A stretch of 64,000 nucleotides of DNA from Saccharopolyspora hordei (GCF_013410345.1 NZ_JACCFJ010000001.1:3385001-3449000), one strand, 5' to 3'. Positions 1 through 8,779 are shown, counted from the first letter of the stretch. Program-made: numbers and translations. The notes: generated by a model not told the origin, from the letters alone.

Positions 1-229
1 AGGGCGCGGTCACCATGTGATGGGCAGCTCGTGGACGCCGTGGACCGGGCCGTCGTGCTCGAACTCGCGCCGGTCCAGGTCGGTGGCCAGCGCGAGGGCG
101 GGAACACGCCGGTCGAGGGTGCGGTGGACGACCTCGAGCTCGACGGGTACCCGGCACGGGTGTGGTCGGCGACCACGTGGTCGTCAACGTGGCGTGCTCC
201 GTTCGCGCGGCGCCCCTCCGAGGCACGCT
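1..229. other. No supportable gene; unresolved minus-strand tail
   Basis: The minus strand has an open frame ending in TGA at 12..10. Its last residues read naturally (tail GVHELPITW) and could be the C-terminus of a real protein. The frame is closed by an in-frame TGA about 58 codons upstream and has no ATG or GTG in between. It could be a remnant, a frameshifted end or chance. No plus-strand frame looks coding. Confidence 0.3.
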
Positions 230-266
230 GAGGCCACAGTGGACATCGATCGTCCACTGTGGCCTC
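230..266 (-). terminator. Perfect hairpin terminator after the serine protease
   Basis: A perfect 15-bp inverted repeat (arms 230-244 and 252-266, 7-nt loop ATCGATC) lies 19 bases beyond the protease stop. Its arms contain GTCCACTGTGG, which recurs in other intergenic gaps of the window. There is no strong U-tract, as usual in high-GC actinobacteria. Confidence 0.7.
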
Positions 267-284
267 GACTGGTGCCTCGCCCGT

Positions 285-1163
285 TCAGGGGCGGGTGAAG
301 CCGCCCGGGCGGACGGGCCAGGGTGGCACCGGCACGGTGTCACGACCGGAGCCGGCGTCGGGCGAACCCGGCGACCCACCGGAGCCGATGACCTGGCTGA
401 TCCAGTCGGCGTGCGCGGAGACGCTGGTGTAGACGCCCGGCTTCTCCGTGCAGCTCTCCGCCAGTCCGCGGCTGGTCGCGCCGACCAGTGCGTAACCGCT
501 GCCTTCCCGGACCACGGCCGGACCGCCGGAGTCGCCGTAGCAGGCGCTGGCCCTGCCCTGCTGGTTGTCGATGCACAGCTCCCGCGAGGCGTCGAAGGGT
601 TCCCCTGAGCCGGTGCAGTTCGCCGGTTCGGTGGTCGTGGTCTCCAGCTCCTTCAGCTGCACGGGCGGCTCGCCGCACTTCGGGGTCGGGCAGGTCTGCC
701 CCCAGCCGAGCAGCTGCAGGGTGGTGCCGGGCTGCGGTGCGGAGTCCGCGATCGCGATCGGCTCGGCCTGGACGGGGCGGGAAAGATGCACCAGGGCGAG
801 GTCGTACCCGGCCTGCTGCTGCTTGGCCTGCGGGTGGACCACGAACTCGTCCGGTTCGACCAGTTCGCCCCCGCTGGTGCGGTCGGAGCTGCCGATCCGG
901 TACTGGACGTTGCTGGGCTGCTGCCCGTCCACGCAGTGCGCGGCGGTGACCAGCCACTCCTGGTCGATGAGCGAGGCGCCGCAGTGGTGCTGGCCGTCGG
1001 TGGACTGCATGGACGCGATGAAGCTGTGGTCCTGGGGCGCCGGGCCGCCTCCGATGATGAGCGGGGTGGCCTTCGCGCCGGCGACCGGGGCGGCCAGCGC
1101 CAGCCCGGCCAGCACCGACGCGACGAGTGCGGGGATCCTTCGGGTCAGAGAACCTCGGGGCAC
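285..1163 (-). CDS. Secreted S1 family serine protease, chymotrypsin-like
   Basis: A 292-residue exported S1 peptidase. The GTG start at 1163 is preceded by GGAAGGAG at good spacing; the longer open frame upstream has no such site. The N-terminus is a signal peptide (basic VPRGSLTRR, then a hydrophobic Ala/Leu/Val run, AGA). The catalytic triad is visible: TAAHC, GYDLALVHL and YGDSGGP. The mature chain would begin near LIIGG, the usual Ile-16 equivalent. The residue six before the active Ser (position 189 in chymotrypsin numbering) is Ser, not Asp, so chymotrypsin-like rather than trypsin-like cleavage is inferred. Several Cys pairs (TAAHC, QTCPTPKC) suggest disulfides. The C-terminal tail is short and rich in Gly, Ser and Pro. 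It stands alone with its own terminator. Confidence 0.85.
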   Translation of the reverse strand: MPRGSLTRRIPALVASVLAGLALAAPVAGAKATPLIIGGGPAPQDHSFIASMQSTDGQHHCGASLIDQEWLVTAAHCVDGQQPSNVQYRIGSSDRTSGGELVEPDEFVVHPQAKQQQAGYDLALVHLSRPVQAEPIAIADSAPQPGTTLQLLGWGQTCPTPKCGEPPVQLKELETTTTEPANCTGSGEPFDASRELCIDNQQGRASACYGDSGGPAVVREGSGYALVGATSRGLAESCTEKPGVYTSVSAHADWISQVIGSGGSPGSPDAGSGRDTVPVPPWPVRPGGFTRP

Positions 1164-1601
1164 GTTCTCTCCTTCCCGCTCGGCGCCGGAGAGGCGCCGT
1201 GAGCTGGGCGTTCGTGAGTTGTGGCGAAGATGTTGCCTGCTGGCAGGAGCAGACGCATTGCTCCGAACGGAGCAATCACGCGAGGTGCCTGATCCTGTGC
1301 GGAGAGTTCCGTGCGAGCGGTGAATTCCCTTGTGGCACGGGAGATCTTGGCGGAACGCGCGGCTGCCTTCTCGCGGTCCGGCGTGTGGATCGTCCACGGT
1401 GGTCAGCGTCGCCTCGGCTTCAGTGTCCACAAAGGACGATGATCGACCCGAGTGGGCCGTGAGCGGCCGGTGCGGGAGGCAGTGCCGCCACCTCGCTGCT
1501 CCCCGGGCAGTGCGGCCGCGCTCCCGAGCGGAACCGGTGGCAACCGGATCGGCGTCGCTGGCGTCTCCCAGGCGGAAGGGTCCACCGACTGAGAGGCAGT
1601 G

Positions 1602-2696
1602 ATGGCGAGAACGAGCGCAGCGGCGTTGGTCGCGGGAGTGGTCGCGGTCGTCAGCGTGGCGGGCACGGCGCTGGCTGAGGGGACCTGGGGCAGCGAGGAG
1701 TTCCCGGCCAAGCCGGACCTGGTCTCCCTCGTGACCACCGTGTCCAGCGGGGGCGGGGAGACCTGGGCGTTCGGCACCCACAACCGGCCGAACGCCCCGG
1801 GGTCGCTCACCACGCAGGCGTTCCACCGCGAGGAGGGCGGGCGCTGGGTGGAGGTTCCGGTGCCGAACATCGGCCAGGTGATGTCGTCCGCGGTGACCGG
1901 CCCGGACGACGCCTGGGTGGTCAGCGAGTTCTCCAAGGTCCACTCCGGTGCCACGATGCACTGGGACGGGACGGCGTGGACCGAGGCCCCGCTGGAGGTG
2001 CCGGACGCGCCGCGGGTGTCCCCGAGCGACGTCCTCGCCGTCGGGTCCGACGTCTGGGCCATCGGCAGCGCCTACCGCGACGGCGAGGACCCGCTCTCCC
2101 GGAGCTTCGCCGCGCGCTGGGTCGACGGCGCCTGGCAGGGCGTGGCACTGCCGCAGGAGGCCGACCAGCAGCGCTTCACCAGCATCGGCGGTGCCGCTCC
2201 GGACGACCTGTGGATGGCCGGGACGACTGGCGAGCGGCCGCAGCAGGTCGTCACGATGCACTGGGACGGCGCGCAGTGGAGCCAGGTCCCGGTCCCGGCG
2301 CTGGACACCGGGGAGTCCGACTACCTCACCGTGCACGGGGTCGCGGCCTTCCGGCCGGACGACGTCTGGCTGTCGGCGACCCAGTCGCCCTACGACCCCC
2401 AGGGGAAGAGCCGACCGGTGCTGCTGCACTGGGACGGCGCGGCGTGGACCGAGCAGCAGCTCCCGGTGCCGGTGCAGCGCCTCGGTGAGCTGGTCCAGGC
2501 CGGTGGCGCGCTGTGGAACCTCGGCCCGGACGCGCTCCTGCGCTACGACGGCAGCACCTGGCAGCAGGTCGACGGGCCGCAGGAGGGGGCGATCACCCAC
2601 GGTGCCGAGCTCCCCGACGGCCGACTGGTCGGCATCGGCAGCGGCGGCGAGGACCCGTTGCGGCCGCAACCCTTCGCCGTCGTGCAGAACCCCTGA
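1602..2696 (+). CDS. Secreted repeat protein, probable beta-propeller
   Basis: 364 residues. ATG at 1602 is chosen over GTG at 1599 because GAGAGG lies 5 bases before the ATG. A signal peptide is evident (MARTSAAALVAGVV..., cleavage near GTALA). The mature part has recurring blades with the signature (M/L)HWDGxxW: MHWDGTAWTE, MHWDGAQWSQ, LHWDGAAWTEQ and LRYDGSTWQQ, each preceded by a DDxW element (PDDAWVV, PDDLWMA, PDDVWLS). This periodicity fits an extracellular WD/kelch-like propeller of uncharacterised function. No catalytic residues are recognisable. It faces the GH16 glucanase gene, but nothing shows that the two cooperate. Confidence 0.7.
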   Translation: MARTSAAALVAGVVAVVSVAGTALAEGTWGSEEFPAKPDLVSLVTTVSSGGGETWAFGTHNRPNAPGSLTTQAFHREEGGRWVEVPVPNIGQVMSSAVTGPDDAWVVSEFSKVHSGATMHWDGTAWTEAPLEVPDAPRVSPSDVLAVGSDVWAIGSAYRDGEDPLSRSFAARWVDGAWQGVALPQEADQQRFTSIGGAAPDDLWMAGTTGERPQQVVTMHWDGAQWSQVPVPALDTGESDYLTVHGVAAFRPDDVWLSATQSPYDPQGKSRPVLLHWDGAAWTEQQLPVPVQRLGELVQAGGALWNLGPDALLRYDGSTWQQVDGPQEGAITHGAELPDGRLVGIGSGGEDPLRPQPFAVVQNP

Positions 2697-2703
2697 CGCA
2701 CGG

Positions 2704-2733
2704 ACCGACGCCGGGGACCGCCCCGGCGTCGGT
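2704..2733 (+). terminator. 13-bp hairpin terminator
   Basis: Perfect inverted repeat, arms 2704-2716 and 2721-2733 with loop ACCG, beginning 8 bases after the propeller gene stop. It is paired with a second hairpin for the convergent glucanase gene. Confidence 0.75.
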
Positions 2734-2750
2734 CGGCTGCGGGGATCGGA

Positions 2751-2779
2751 GCCCGCCCGGGACTCGCACCCGGGCGGGC
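2751..2779 (-). terminator. 11-bp hairpin terminator
   Basis: Perfect inverted repeat, arms 2751-2761 and 2769-2779 with a 7-nt loop, directly beyond the GH16 stop codon on the minus strand. The two hairpins at 2704-2779 separate convergent transcripts. Confidence 0.7.
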
Positions 2780-2786
2780 CGTGCGG

Positions 2787-3716
2787 TCAGCGGTTGTAGA
2801 CCGCCACGTAGTCGACCAGCATCGGGTGACCCGGCTCGGTGGCCTCGGTCGGGGTCGCGAAACCGGCGTCCTTGTCCGGGAACGCGCCGCCCATCGCCAC
2901 GTTGAGCAGCACGAAGAAGCCCTCGTGCGAGGTCATGGTCGCCCACGCCTCCGGGCTGACCTGGGACTCGCTCACCGAGTGGAACTGCTGGCCGTCGACG
3001 TACCAGCGCAGCTCCTCGACGTCCCCGGTGCGGTCCCACTCGAAGCGGTAGGTGTGGAACCCGGCCTGGCAGGTCTCACCGGGGCACGGGCTGCTGCCGC
3101 CCAGGCCCTCGGTCTCGTTGCACGAGCCGCCGGGGCTGACGTCGCAGTGCAGCACCCCGTGCGTCTCGTTCTTGCCGTTGACGTTCTCCATCACGTCGAA
3201 CTCGCCGATGCCGGGCCAGTTCCAGTAGTCCCCGCGGTACGGCGCGCCCAGGGCCCAGAACGCCGGCCAGTACCCGAGCGCGGCGTCACCGGTGACGTTG
3301 GGGACCTGCAGGCGCGCCTCGATGCGCACTGCACCGCCCTCCTCGGCCTTGAAGTCGGCGCGCTGCGTCTCGATCCGCCCCGACGTCCAGCCACCCGCGT
3401 CGTCGCGCAGCGGCGTGATCTGCAGGTTGCCGTTGCCGTCGAGGGAGAGGTTGGCCGGGTCGTCGGTGTAGGTCTGGATCTCCCCGGTGCCCCAGTTCGC
3501 CGGCCCGCCCGGGTAGGAGGTGCCGGTGTCGATGATCCAGTCCGATGACGGGAGGCTGCCCGCCTCGCCGGTGAAGTCGTCACCGAAGGTCAGCGTCCAG
3601 CCCTCCTCCGGCGGCGGGATGTCGGCCGCGGCGGGCGGCGCGGTGATGCCGGCGATGCCCAGGCCGAGCGCGAGCGTGGTGGTCGCGACGCGGTGCCGCG
3701 TTCGTGGTCGTGTCAT
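2787..3716 (-). CDS. Secreted GH16 family endo-beta-glucanase
   Basis: 309 residues with a signal peptide (basic MTRPRTRHR, hydrophobic run, PAAA). The ATG at 3716 has GGAGGA five bases upstream. The GH16 active-site signature is present as GEFDVMENV: E-F-D-V-M-E carries the nucleophile and acid/base Glu and belongs to the laminarinase-type subgroup. Family landmarks follow: LGYWPAFWALG before the active site, and FHTYRFEWD and WYVDGQQFH after it. The length is that of a single catalytic domain without a binding module. The likely substrate is beta-1,3- or beta-1,3-1,4-glucan of fungal or plant walls; the exact linkage cannot be read from the sequence. The gene is monocistronic. Confidence 0.88.
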   Translation of the reverse strand: MTRPRTRHRVATTTLALGLGIAGITAPPAAADIPPPEEGWTLTFGDDFTGEAGSLPSSDWIIDTGTSYPGGPANWGTGEIQTYTDDPANLSLDGNGNLQITPLRDDAGGWTSGRIETQRADFKAEEGGAVRIEARLQVPNVTGDAALGYWPAFWALGAPYRGDYWNWPGIGEFDVMENVNGKNETHGVLHCDVSPGGSCNETEGLGGSSPCPGETCQAGFHTYRFEWDRTGDVEELRWYVDGQQFHSVSESQVSPEAWATMTSHEGFFVLLNVAMGGAFPDKDAGFATPTEATEPGHPMLVDYVAVYNR

Positions 3717-3993
3717 GGCGTCCTCCGCGATGACTCGTCGGTGGGTTGTCGCGCACGAGGCGCTGTGGGGACCACGGCGGCCGGCTCCTGCATCGTTCAC
3801 GAGAACCCCGCCGTGCGGCGCAGTTCCGGTCGATCGGGCCAGCGGCACTGGGCTGGACGGGGCAACGCGGGACCCGCCGGAGCCCCTGCGGGAGACCGGC
3901 GCTGGCGAGTTCTCGCGCACGGCGGGTGGAGATCGTCGTACCGTGCGAACCTGGGACCGGGCCCACCGCGGCACGGGTGAACGGGGAGGCGGT

Positions 3994-5259
3994 ATGCGCA
4001 GGACGATGGTGCTGGCGAGTGTGGTGAGCGCGGTGCTGCTGGGCACGCCCGCCGCGGAGGCCGCCCCGCCGCAGGCCGAGGTCGCCTTCCACGAGTGGAG
4101 CTCCGCCGCGGACTTCCGGTCCGGTTCCGCCGAGGGGACCGAGGTCGACGGGGAGGGCGTCCGGCTCGGCAGTTCGCTCGGCACCGTCCCGCACCCGGCG
4201 CCCGACGGCAGCACCCGGGAGTACGACCACGCCCGCTGGACCTCACCGCCGGCCCCGACCGGCTTCCCCGCCACCGAACTGGTGGCCTCGTGGAACGCCA
4301 CGACGCCACCGGGCACCTGGGTGCAGGTGGAGATGCGCGGGCAGACCGTCAGCGGTGCCGAGACCGGGTGGTACGTGTTGGGGCAGTGGGCGTCCGGGGA
4401 CGCCGACATCCTCCGCACCAGCGTCGACGGCCAGTCCGACGAGCACGGGAGCGTGTCGGTGGACACCTTCGTCGCCGCACCCGGTGCGGAGCTGACCGGC
4501 TACCAGCTGCGCGTCACCCTCTACCGCGCCACCGGCACGTCCGCGTCGCCCTCGGTGTCGATGGTGGGGGCGATGGCCTCGGCGGTCCCGGACCGGTTCG
4601 AGGTGCCCACCTCGGGACCCGGCGGCGCGTGGGGGATCGAGCTCCCGGTGCCGCGCTACTCGCAGAACGTCCACGCTGGACACTACCCGCAGTACGGCGG
4701 GGGCGGTGAGGCGTGGTGCAGCCCGACCTCCACGCAGATGGTCGTGGAGCACTGGGGGAAGCGCCCGTCCGACGAGGACCTGTCCTGGATCGACCCGGAC
4801 CACCCGGACCGGGTCGTGGACCACGCCGCGCGGCACACCTTCGACCACGCCTACGACGGCACCGGGAACTGGCCGTTCAACGCCGCCTACGCCGCCACCT
4901 ACGGCCTGGAGGCGCGCATCACCCGCCTGCGCTCGTTGACCGAGGCCGAGCAGTACATCCGGGCCGGCATTCCGCTGGTGACCTCGCAGTCGTTCCGCGA
5001 GGACGAGCTCGACGGCGCTGGGTACAGCACCGACGGCCACCTCATGGTCGTCGTCGGGTTCACCGAGAACGGTGATGTCATCGCCAACGACCCGGCGTCG
5101 CCCGACGACGCATCCGTCCGCCACGTCTACCGGCGCGACCAGTTCGAGACCGTCTGGTTGCGCACCCAGCGCTACGACGCCGACGGCGAGGTGGCCGGCG
5201 GTCCCGGCGGCATCGTCTACGTCATCACCCCGCCCGGGACACCGCTGCCCACGCTCTGA
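3994..5259 (+). CDS. Secreted C39-like cysteine peptidase
   Basis: 421 residues. ATG at 3994 follows GGGGAGG and starts a clear signal peptide (MRRTMVLASVVSAVLL..., EAA). The first half (about residues 30-200) is a beta-rich domain with DHARWTSP and ELVASWNA, resembling an N-terminal carbohydrate or surface-binding region. The second half is a Peptidase_C39_2 papain-like domain. The putative Cys is in GEAWCSPTS, the His in TDGHLMVVVGF, and the Asp/Asn in VIANDPAS. ABC-transporter-linked C39 proteins have a membrane part; this one has none, so it is a free exported peptidase or bacteriolytic-type enzyme. The substrate is unknown. Confidence 0.75.
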   Translation: MRRTMVLASVVSAVLLGTPAAEAAPPQAEVAFHEWSSAADFRSGSAEGTEVDGEGVRLGSSLGTVPHPAPDGSTREYDHARWTSPPAPTGFPATELVASWNATTPPGTWVQVEMRGQTVSGAETGWYVLGQWASGDADILRTSVDGQSDEHGSVSVDTFVAAPGAELTGYQLRVTLYRATGTSASPSVSMVGAMASAVPDRFEVPTSGPGGAWGIELPVPRYSQNVHAGHYPQYGGGGEAWCSPTSTQMVVEHWGKRPSDEDLSWIDPDHPDRVVDHAARHTFDHAYDGTGNWPFNAAYAATYGLEARITRLRSLTEAEQYIRAGIPLVTSQSFREDELDGAGYSTDGHLMVVVGFTENGDVIANDPASPDDASVRHVYRRDQFETVWLRTQRYDADGEVAGGPGGIVYVITPPGTPLPTL

Positions 5260-5263
5260 CGCG

Positions 5264-5304
5264 GTCCGCCGCGCGCTCCGCTGTGGACGGACCGCGCGGC
5301 GGAC
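5264..5304 (+). terminator. Hairpin between the C39 gene and the tRNA-Sec
   Basis: A 12-bp perfect repeat (5264-5275 with 5293-5304) has an inner small stem in the loop. It can end transcription of the peptidase from the left and of the selenocysteine tRNA from the right. Confidence 0.65.
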
Positions 5305-5309
5305 GGAGC

Positions 5310-5405
5310 TGGCGGAGGTGGACGGGAATCGAACCCGCCTGACCGAGGTACTCGGCCACGTCGGTTTTGAAGACCGCGGGGACCACCAGGTGCCCTGACA
5401 CCTCC
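5310..5405 (-). tRNA. selC: Selenocysteine tRNA (anticodon TCA)
   Basis: Read on the minus strand, the sequence begins GGAGGTG and ends CACCTCC-G-CCA, so CCA is encoded (5312-5310). The anticodon loop is CTTCAAA with TCA at 5370-5368, which reads UGA. The T loop is TTCGATT. A long variable arm (CCGAG/CTCGG) and an extended acceptor plus T stem (7+6, 13 bp in all) are the diagnostic features of bacterial tRNA-Sec. The total is 96 nt, longer than canonical tRNAs. A possible -10 box TATCCT lies 8-13 bases upstream (5418-5413). None of selA, selB or selD is in the window, so the machinery must be elsewhere. Confidence 0.93.
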
Positions 5406-5505
5406 AGCGCCGAGGATAGGTCCGGTGCGGCGATCCGGCGAGGTTGTGACAGAACCATGACACAGCGGGCACCGGGCGCGGACATCCCCGGCGGACGCTG
5501 GCCTC

Positions 5506-6132
5506 GTGATGCTGGAAACCTCTCGCCCGTCCCGAGGAGTGCGCGGTGACGCGGTGCTGGTGCCGGTCCTGCTGCTCGCCCTCGTCGCGACCTGCGCGCT
5601 GTTCGTGTGGACACCGTTCGGCCAACAGCTCGACCAGCACCTCTTCGACCGCGCGGACCGGGGCAGCGCCGCGCTGTCCTGGGCCACGTCGCTGCTGGCC
5701 GTGGTCGGCGACCCGCTGGTGCTGGTCGGCCTGCTCGCGGCGGTCGTCGCGGTCGGCGCGCTCGGCGGCCGGCTGCGCCCGGCGCTCGCCGGGGCGGCCG
5801 CGTTCGCCGCCACGGTGGCCGGCGCCCGGCTGCTCAAGGTGCTGCTGCCCCGACCCGACCTCGACGTCGCCGGTTCGACGACGCACAACAGCTTCCCCAG
5901 TGGGCACGTCGCCGCCGCGGCCGGACTGCTGGTCGCGGTGCTGCTCACGCTGCCGCCCCGCGCGCGGTGGTGGTGCGCCGTGCCGGGCGCGGTGGGCGTG
6001 GCCGCCGTCGGAGCGGCCACGGTGGTCGCGGGCTGGCACCGGCTCAGCGACGTCGTGGGTGCGGTGCTGTGGGCGGCCGCCTGCGGCTGCGCGGCGTCGT
6101 GGTGGTCGGGGCAGCCCGGGAGGCGGGTGTGA
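5506..6132 (+). CDS. PAP2 family membrane phosphatase
   Basis: About 207 residues; GTG at 5506 and ATG at 5509 are equivalent candidates and neither has a strong ribosome site. The three PAP2 phosphatase motifs are seen: KVLLPRP, FPSGH and a C-terminal AGWHRLSDVVG. Five or six hydrophobic helices surround them (AVLVPVLLLALVATCALFV, LVLVGLLAAVVAVGAL and others). The expected activity is dephosphorylation of lipid phosphates such as undecaprenyl diphosphate or phosphatidic acid, with the active site outside. The gene ends at the start of the response regulator. It may therefore be co-transcribed with the two-component system, which suggests an envelope link. Confidence 0.82.
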   Translation: MMLETSRPSRGVRGDAVLVPVLLLALVATCALFVWTPFGQQLDQHLFDRADRGSAALSWATSLLAVVGDPLVLVGLLAAVVAVGALGGRLRPALAGAAAFAATVAGARLLKVLLPRPDLDVAGSTTHNSFPSGHVAAAAGLLVAVLLTLPPRARWWCAVPGAVGVAAVGAATVVAGWHRLSDVVGAVLWAAACGCAASWWSGQPGRRV

Positions 6133-6143
6133 TACTGACCGGC

Positions 6144-6818
6144 GTGCCGAGGGTGCTGCTGATCGAAGACGACCCAGCGGTGCGGCGAGGTCTCGAACTC
6201 GCGCTGACCAGGCAGGGGCACCGGGTGGACGCGGTGGGGACGGGCGAGCTCGGCCTCGAGCGCGTCCGCACCGACCGGCCCGACGTCGTGGTGCTGGACC
6301 TGATGCTGCCCGGCATCGACGGGTTCGAGGTGTGCCGCCGGGTCCAGGCCGAGAGCACCGTGCCGATCATCATGCTGACCGCGCGCGGGGACGACGTCGA
6401 CGTGGTGGCCGGGCTGGAAGCCGGCGCCGACGACTACGTGGTCAAACCGGTGCAGGCCCGGGTGCTGGAGGCGCGGATCCGCGCGGTGCTGCGCCGCGCC
6501 GGGCGGAACGGGAGCGAGTCGGAGCAGCACGGTGACCTGGTGATCGACCGGGCGGGTCTGGTGGTCACCAAGCGCGGCCAGCGGGTCGCGCTGACGCCCA
6601 CCGAGCTGCGGCTGTTGCTGGAGCTGTCGGCCACCCCGGGACGGGTGCACAGCCGCCAGCAGCTGCTGGAATCGGTGTGGGACCACGGCTACCTCGGCGA
6701 CTCGCGCCTGGTGGACGCCTGCGTGCAGCGCCTGCGCGCCAAGATCGAGGACGACTCGTCGGCACCGGTGTACGTGCAGACGGTGCGCGGGTTCGGGTAC
6801 CGGTTCGGGCCGCTGTGA
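6144..6818 (+). CDS. OmpR/PhoB-type response regulator
   Basis: 224 residues from GTG 6144 (VPRVLLIEDD); an alternative GTG at 6129 overlaps the PAP2 stop. The receiver domain (residues 1-115) carries the acidic pair in IEDDP, the phospho-acceptor Asp in VVVLDLMLPG, the Thr in IIMLTARG and the Lys in DYVVKPV. The C-terminal winged helix (about 125-222) ends with LRAKIEDD and VRGFGYRFG, typical of OmpR/PhoB factors. Its stop overlaps the kinase start (GTGA), so translational coupling and pairing with that kinase are strongly indicated. The target genes are unknown. Confidence 0.9.
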   Translation: MPRVLLIEDDPAVRRGLELALTRQGHRVDAVGTGELGLERVRTDRPDVVVLDLMLPGIDGFEVCRRVQAESTVPIIMLTARGDDVDVVAGLEAGADDYVVKPVQARVLEARIRAVLRRAGRNGSESEQHGDLVIDRAGLVVTKRGQRVALTPTELRLLLELSATPGRVHSRQQLLESVWDHGYLGDSRLVDACVQRLRAKIEDDSSAPVYVQTVRGFGYRFGPL

Positions 6819-8251
6819 TCCGCTGGTGGGGGCTGCGCACCCGGTTGCTGGTCGCCTTCGCGATGCTGAGCGTGGTCACCGCGGCGGCCGTGGCCGGGGC
6901 GGACTACGTGCAGGCCCGCAACCTCGTCCTGCAGCAGTCCCAGGACGCCTCGGTGCGGGCGATGACGACCCGGCTGGAAACCCTGTTCCCACTGCGGGAC
7001 CCGGCGCCCGGACCGGTCGAGCTGGACGAGATCGCCGACGTGGTGCGCGACCGCGACACCGCGGCGGTCGCCTTCTTCGGCGCGGCGCGCTCGACCGCCC
7101 ACTTCCCGGTGGAGGTCGTCACGCCGGAGCTGCGGCAGGAGGTCGGCCGCGGCCACCTCGTCTGGCAGCGGGTGCGGCCGCACGGGGTGCCGCTGCTGGT
7201 CATCGGCGCACCGCTGGTCACCGTGCAGCCGGACGGCTCCACGCGGCCGTCCGGGATCGAGGTCTACACCGTGCGCGACCTGCTCGCCGAGCAGGAGAGC
7301 ATCACCGAGCTCGCCACGCGGTCCTGGCTCATCGGCGGCGCAGCGCTGGTGCTGGCGGTCGTGCTGGCGCTGGTGGCCGCGCGCGGCGTCCTGCGCCCGG
7401 TGCACGAGCTCAGCGCGGCGGCGCGGCGGATGGGCCGTGGTGACCTGGGAGTCCGGATGTCGGTGCGCGGCAACGACGAGCTGGCCGAGGTGGCGCGGAC
7501 CTTCAACGACACGGCGGCGGAGCTGGAACGGCACGTGGCGCAGCTGCGCGCGATGAAGGCCGACGCCCAGCGGTTCGTGGCCGACGTGTCGCACGAGCTG
7601 CGCACCCCGCTGGCCGCGGTGACGCCGGTGACCGACATGCTCGACGAGGACGCCGACCGGCTCCCCGACGACCTCGGCGCCGCGGCCCGCCTGGTCAGCC
7701 AGGAGATCCACAACCTGGGGCGGCTGGTCAACGACCTCATCGAGATCAGCCGCTTCGACTCCGGGACCGCGGCGCTCAGCGTGGACGAGGTGGACCTGGC
7801 CGACGTGGTCCGCGCGACGTTGCGGACGCGCGGGTGGGTCGACGTCGTGGAGGCCGACCTCGAGGCGGTCACCGCCGTGGTGGACCCGCGGCGGGTCGAC
7901 GTCGTGGTGGCGAACCTGGTGGGCAACGCGCTGCGGCACGGCGCCGCGCCGGTTTCGGTGCGGCTGCACGGCGACCAGGACTGGGCCACCGTCGAGGTCC
8001 GCGACCACGGCCCCGGCCTGGACCCCGACGTGCTGCCGCACGTGTTCTCCCGCTTCTACAAGGCCGACACCGCCAGGACGCGGTCGGAGGGCAGCGGCCT
8101 CGGGCTGGCCATCGCGCGGGAGAACGCGGCGCTGCACCGCGACGGCGACCGCCGAGGGGACCTGACCGCGGACAACCACCCGGAGGGCGGTGCGGTGTTC
8201 ACGCTGCGGCTGCCGCGTCGGGCGCGCGGCGGCGGAGGGGAGGACGCGTGA
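6815..8251 (+). CDS. Membrane sensor histidine kinase
   Basis: 478 residues, GTG at 6815 inside the regulator stop. TM1 is near residues 5-27 and TM2 near 170-192 (LIGGAALVLAVVLALVAARG). They flank an extracytoplasmic sensor region of about 140 residues. HAMP follows, then HisKA with the phospho-His in FVADVSHELRTPLAAV. The ATPase domain shows the N box (NLVGNALRHG), G1 (DHGPGLD), F box (FSRFYK) and G2 (GSGLGLAIA). Near the end, ALHRDGDRRGDLTADN is a few residues longer than the usual HGG-type turn, a small insertion just after G2. It pairs with the preceding regulator, and the next gene starts inside its stop. Confidence 0.9.
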   Translation: MIRWWGLRTRLLVAFAMLSVVTAAAVAGADYVQARNLVLQQSQDASVRAMTTRLETLFPLRDPAPGPVELDEIADVVRDRDTAAVAFFGAARSTAHFPVEVVTPELRQEVGRGHLVWQRVRPHGVPLLVIGAPLVTVQPDGSTRPSGIEVYTVRDLLAEQESITELATRSWLIGGAALVLAVVLALVAARGVLRPVHELSAAARRMGRGDLGVRMSVRGNDELAEVARTFNDTAAELERHVAQLRAMKADAQRFVADVSHELRTPLAAVTPVTDMLDEDADRLPDDLGAAARLVSQEIHNLGRLVNDLIEISRFDSGTAALSVDEVDLADVVRATLRTRGWVDVVEADLEAVTAVVDPRRVDVVVANLVGNALRHGAAPVSVRLHGDQDWATVEVRDHGPGLDPDVLPHVFSRFYKADTARTRSEGSGLGLAIARENAALHRDGDRRGDLTADNHPEGGAVFTLRLPRRARGGGGEDA

Positions 8252-8712
8252 CGGTCTCGCGGGGACGGCGGGTGCTGCTCGTCGCGGTCGCCTCGACCGC
8301 CCTCGCCGGCTGCGGGGTGCAGCCGAGCGGCATCATCCACGGCTCCTCGCCACCGAGCGGGGCGGTGGCCCCGGCGGCCAGCACGACGCTGTACTTCGTC
8401 TCCGGCGGCTGGCTGGAACCCGTTGCCCGCGGCCCGATGTCGCCCGCGGAGGCGCTGGGGGCGCTGGCCGGAGGGCCGACGGCGGAGGAGCGGGCTCGCG
8501 GGCTGACCAGCGAGGTGCCGCCCGCGGCCGCGCCCTTCACGGTGACCACCGACGTCTCCGGGCGCACCGTGGTCACCACCTCCGTCCCCGGCGGCGAGCT
8601 GTCGGCGCTGGCGGTGGAGCAGATCGTGTGCACGGCAGCCGCCGACGGCGGGCCGGTGGTGCTCGTCGGCGCGCGCGACGACTCTCCGGTGGGGTGCCCG
8701 CCCTGGTACTGA
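8248..8712 (+). CDS. Small lipoprotein of the two-component operon
   Basis: 154 residues from GTG 8248, overlapping the kinase stop by 4 bases. The lipobox is LAGC after a short Arg-rich, hydrophobic leader (RRVLLVAVASTALAGC). The mature part is about 130 residues with TLYFVSGGWLEPV at its start and repeated Thr-Val strands later. It loosely resembles a GerMN-type fold, but I do not identify a family with certainty. By position it may modulate the kinase, as accessory lipoproteins do in MtrAB-LpqB and CseABC-type operons. That role is inferred only from operon structure. Confidence 0.65.
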   Translation: MTVSRGRRVLLVAVASTALAGCGVQPSGIIHGSSPPSGAVAPAASTTLYFVSGGWLEPVARGPMSPAEALGALAGGPTAEERARGLTSEVPPAAAPFTVTTDVSGRTVVTTSVPGGELSALAVEQIVCTAAADGGPVVLVGARDDSPVGCPPWY

Positions 8713-8779
8713 CCCCGTCGCTCCACGTCGGACGACGCGCGCCGGCGTGGGTGGTGTCACTCGATCACCGGGCCTTGGG

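Noticed and set aside
1164-2669. N-terminal extension of the serine protease open frame up to 2669
   Set aside because: It overlaps the propeller gene, lacks protein-like composition, and the GTG at 1163 has a strong ribosome site and signal peptide.
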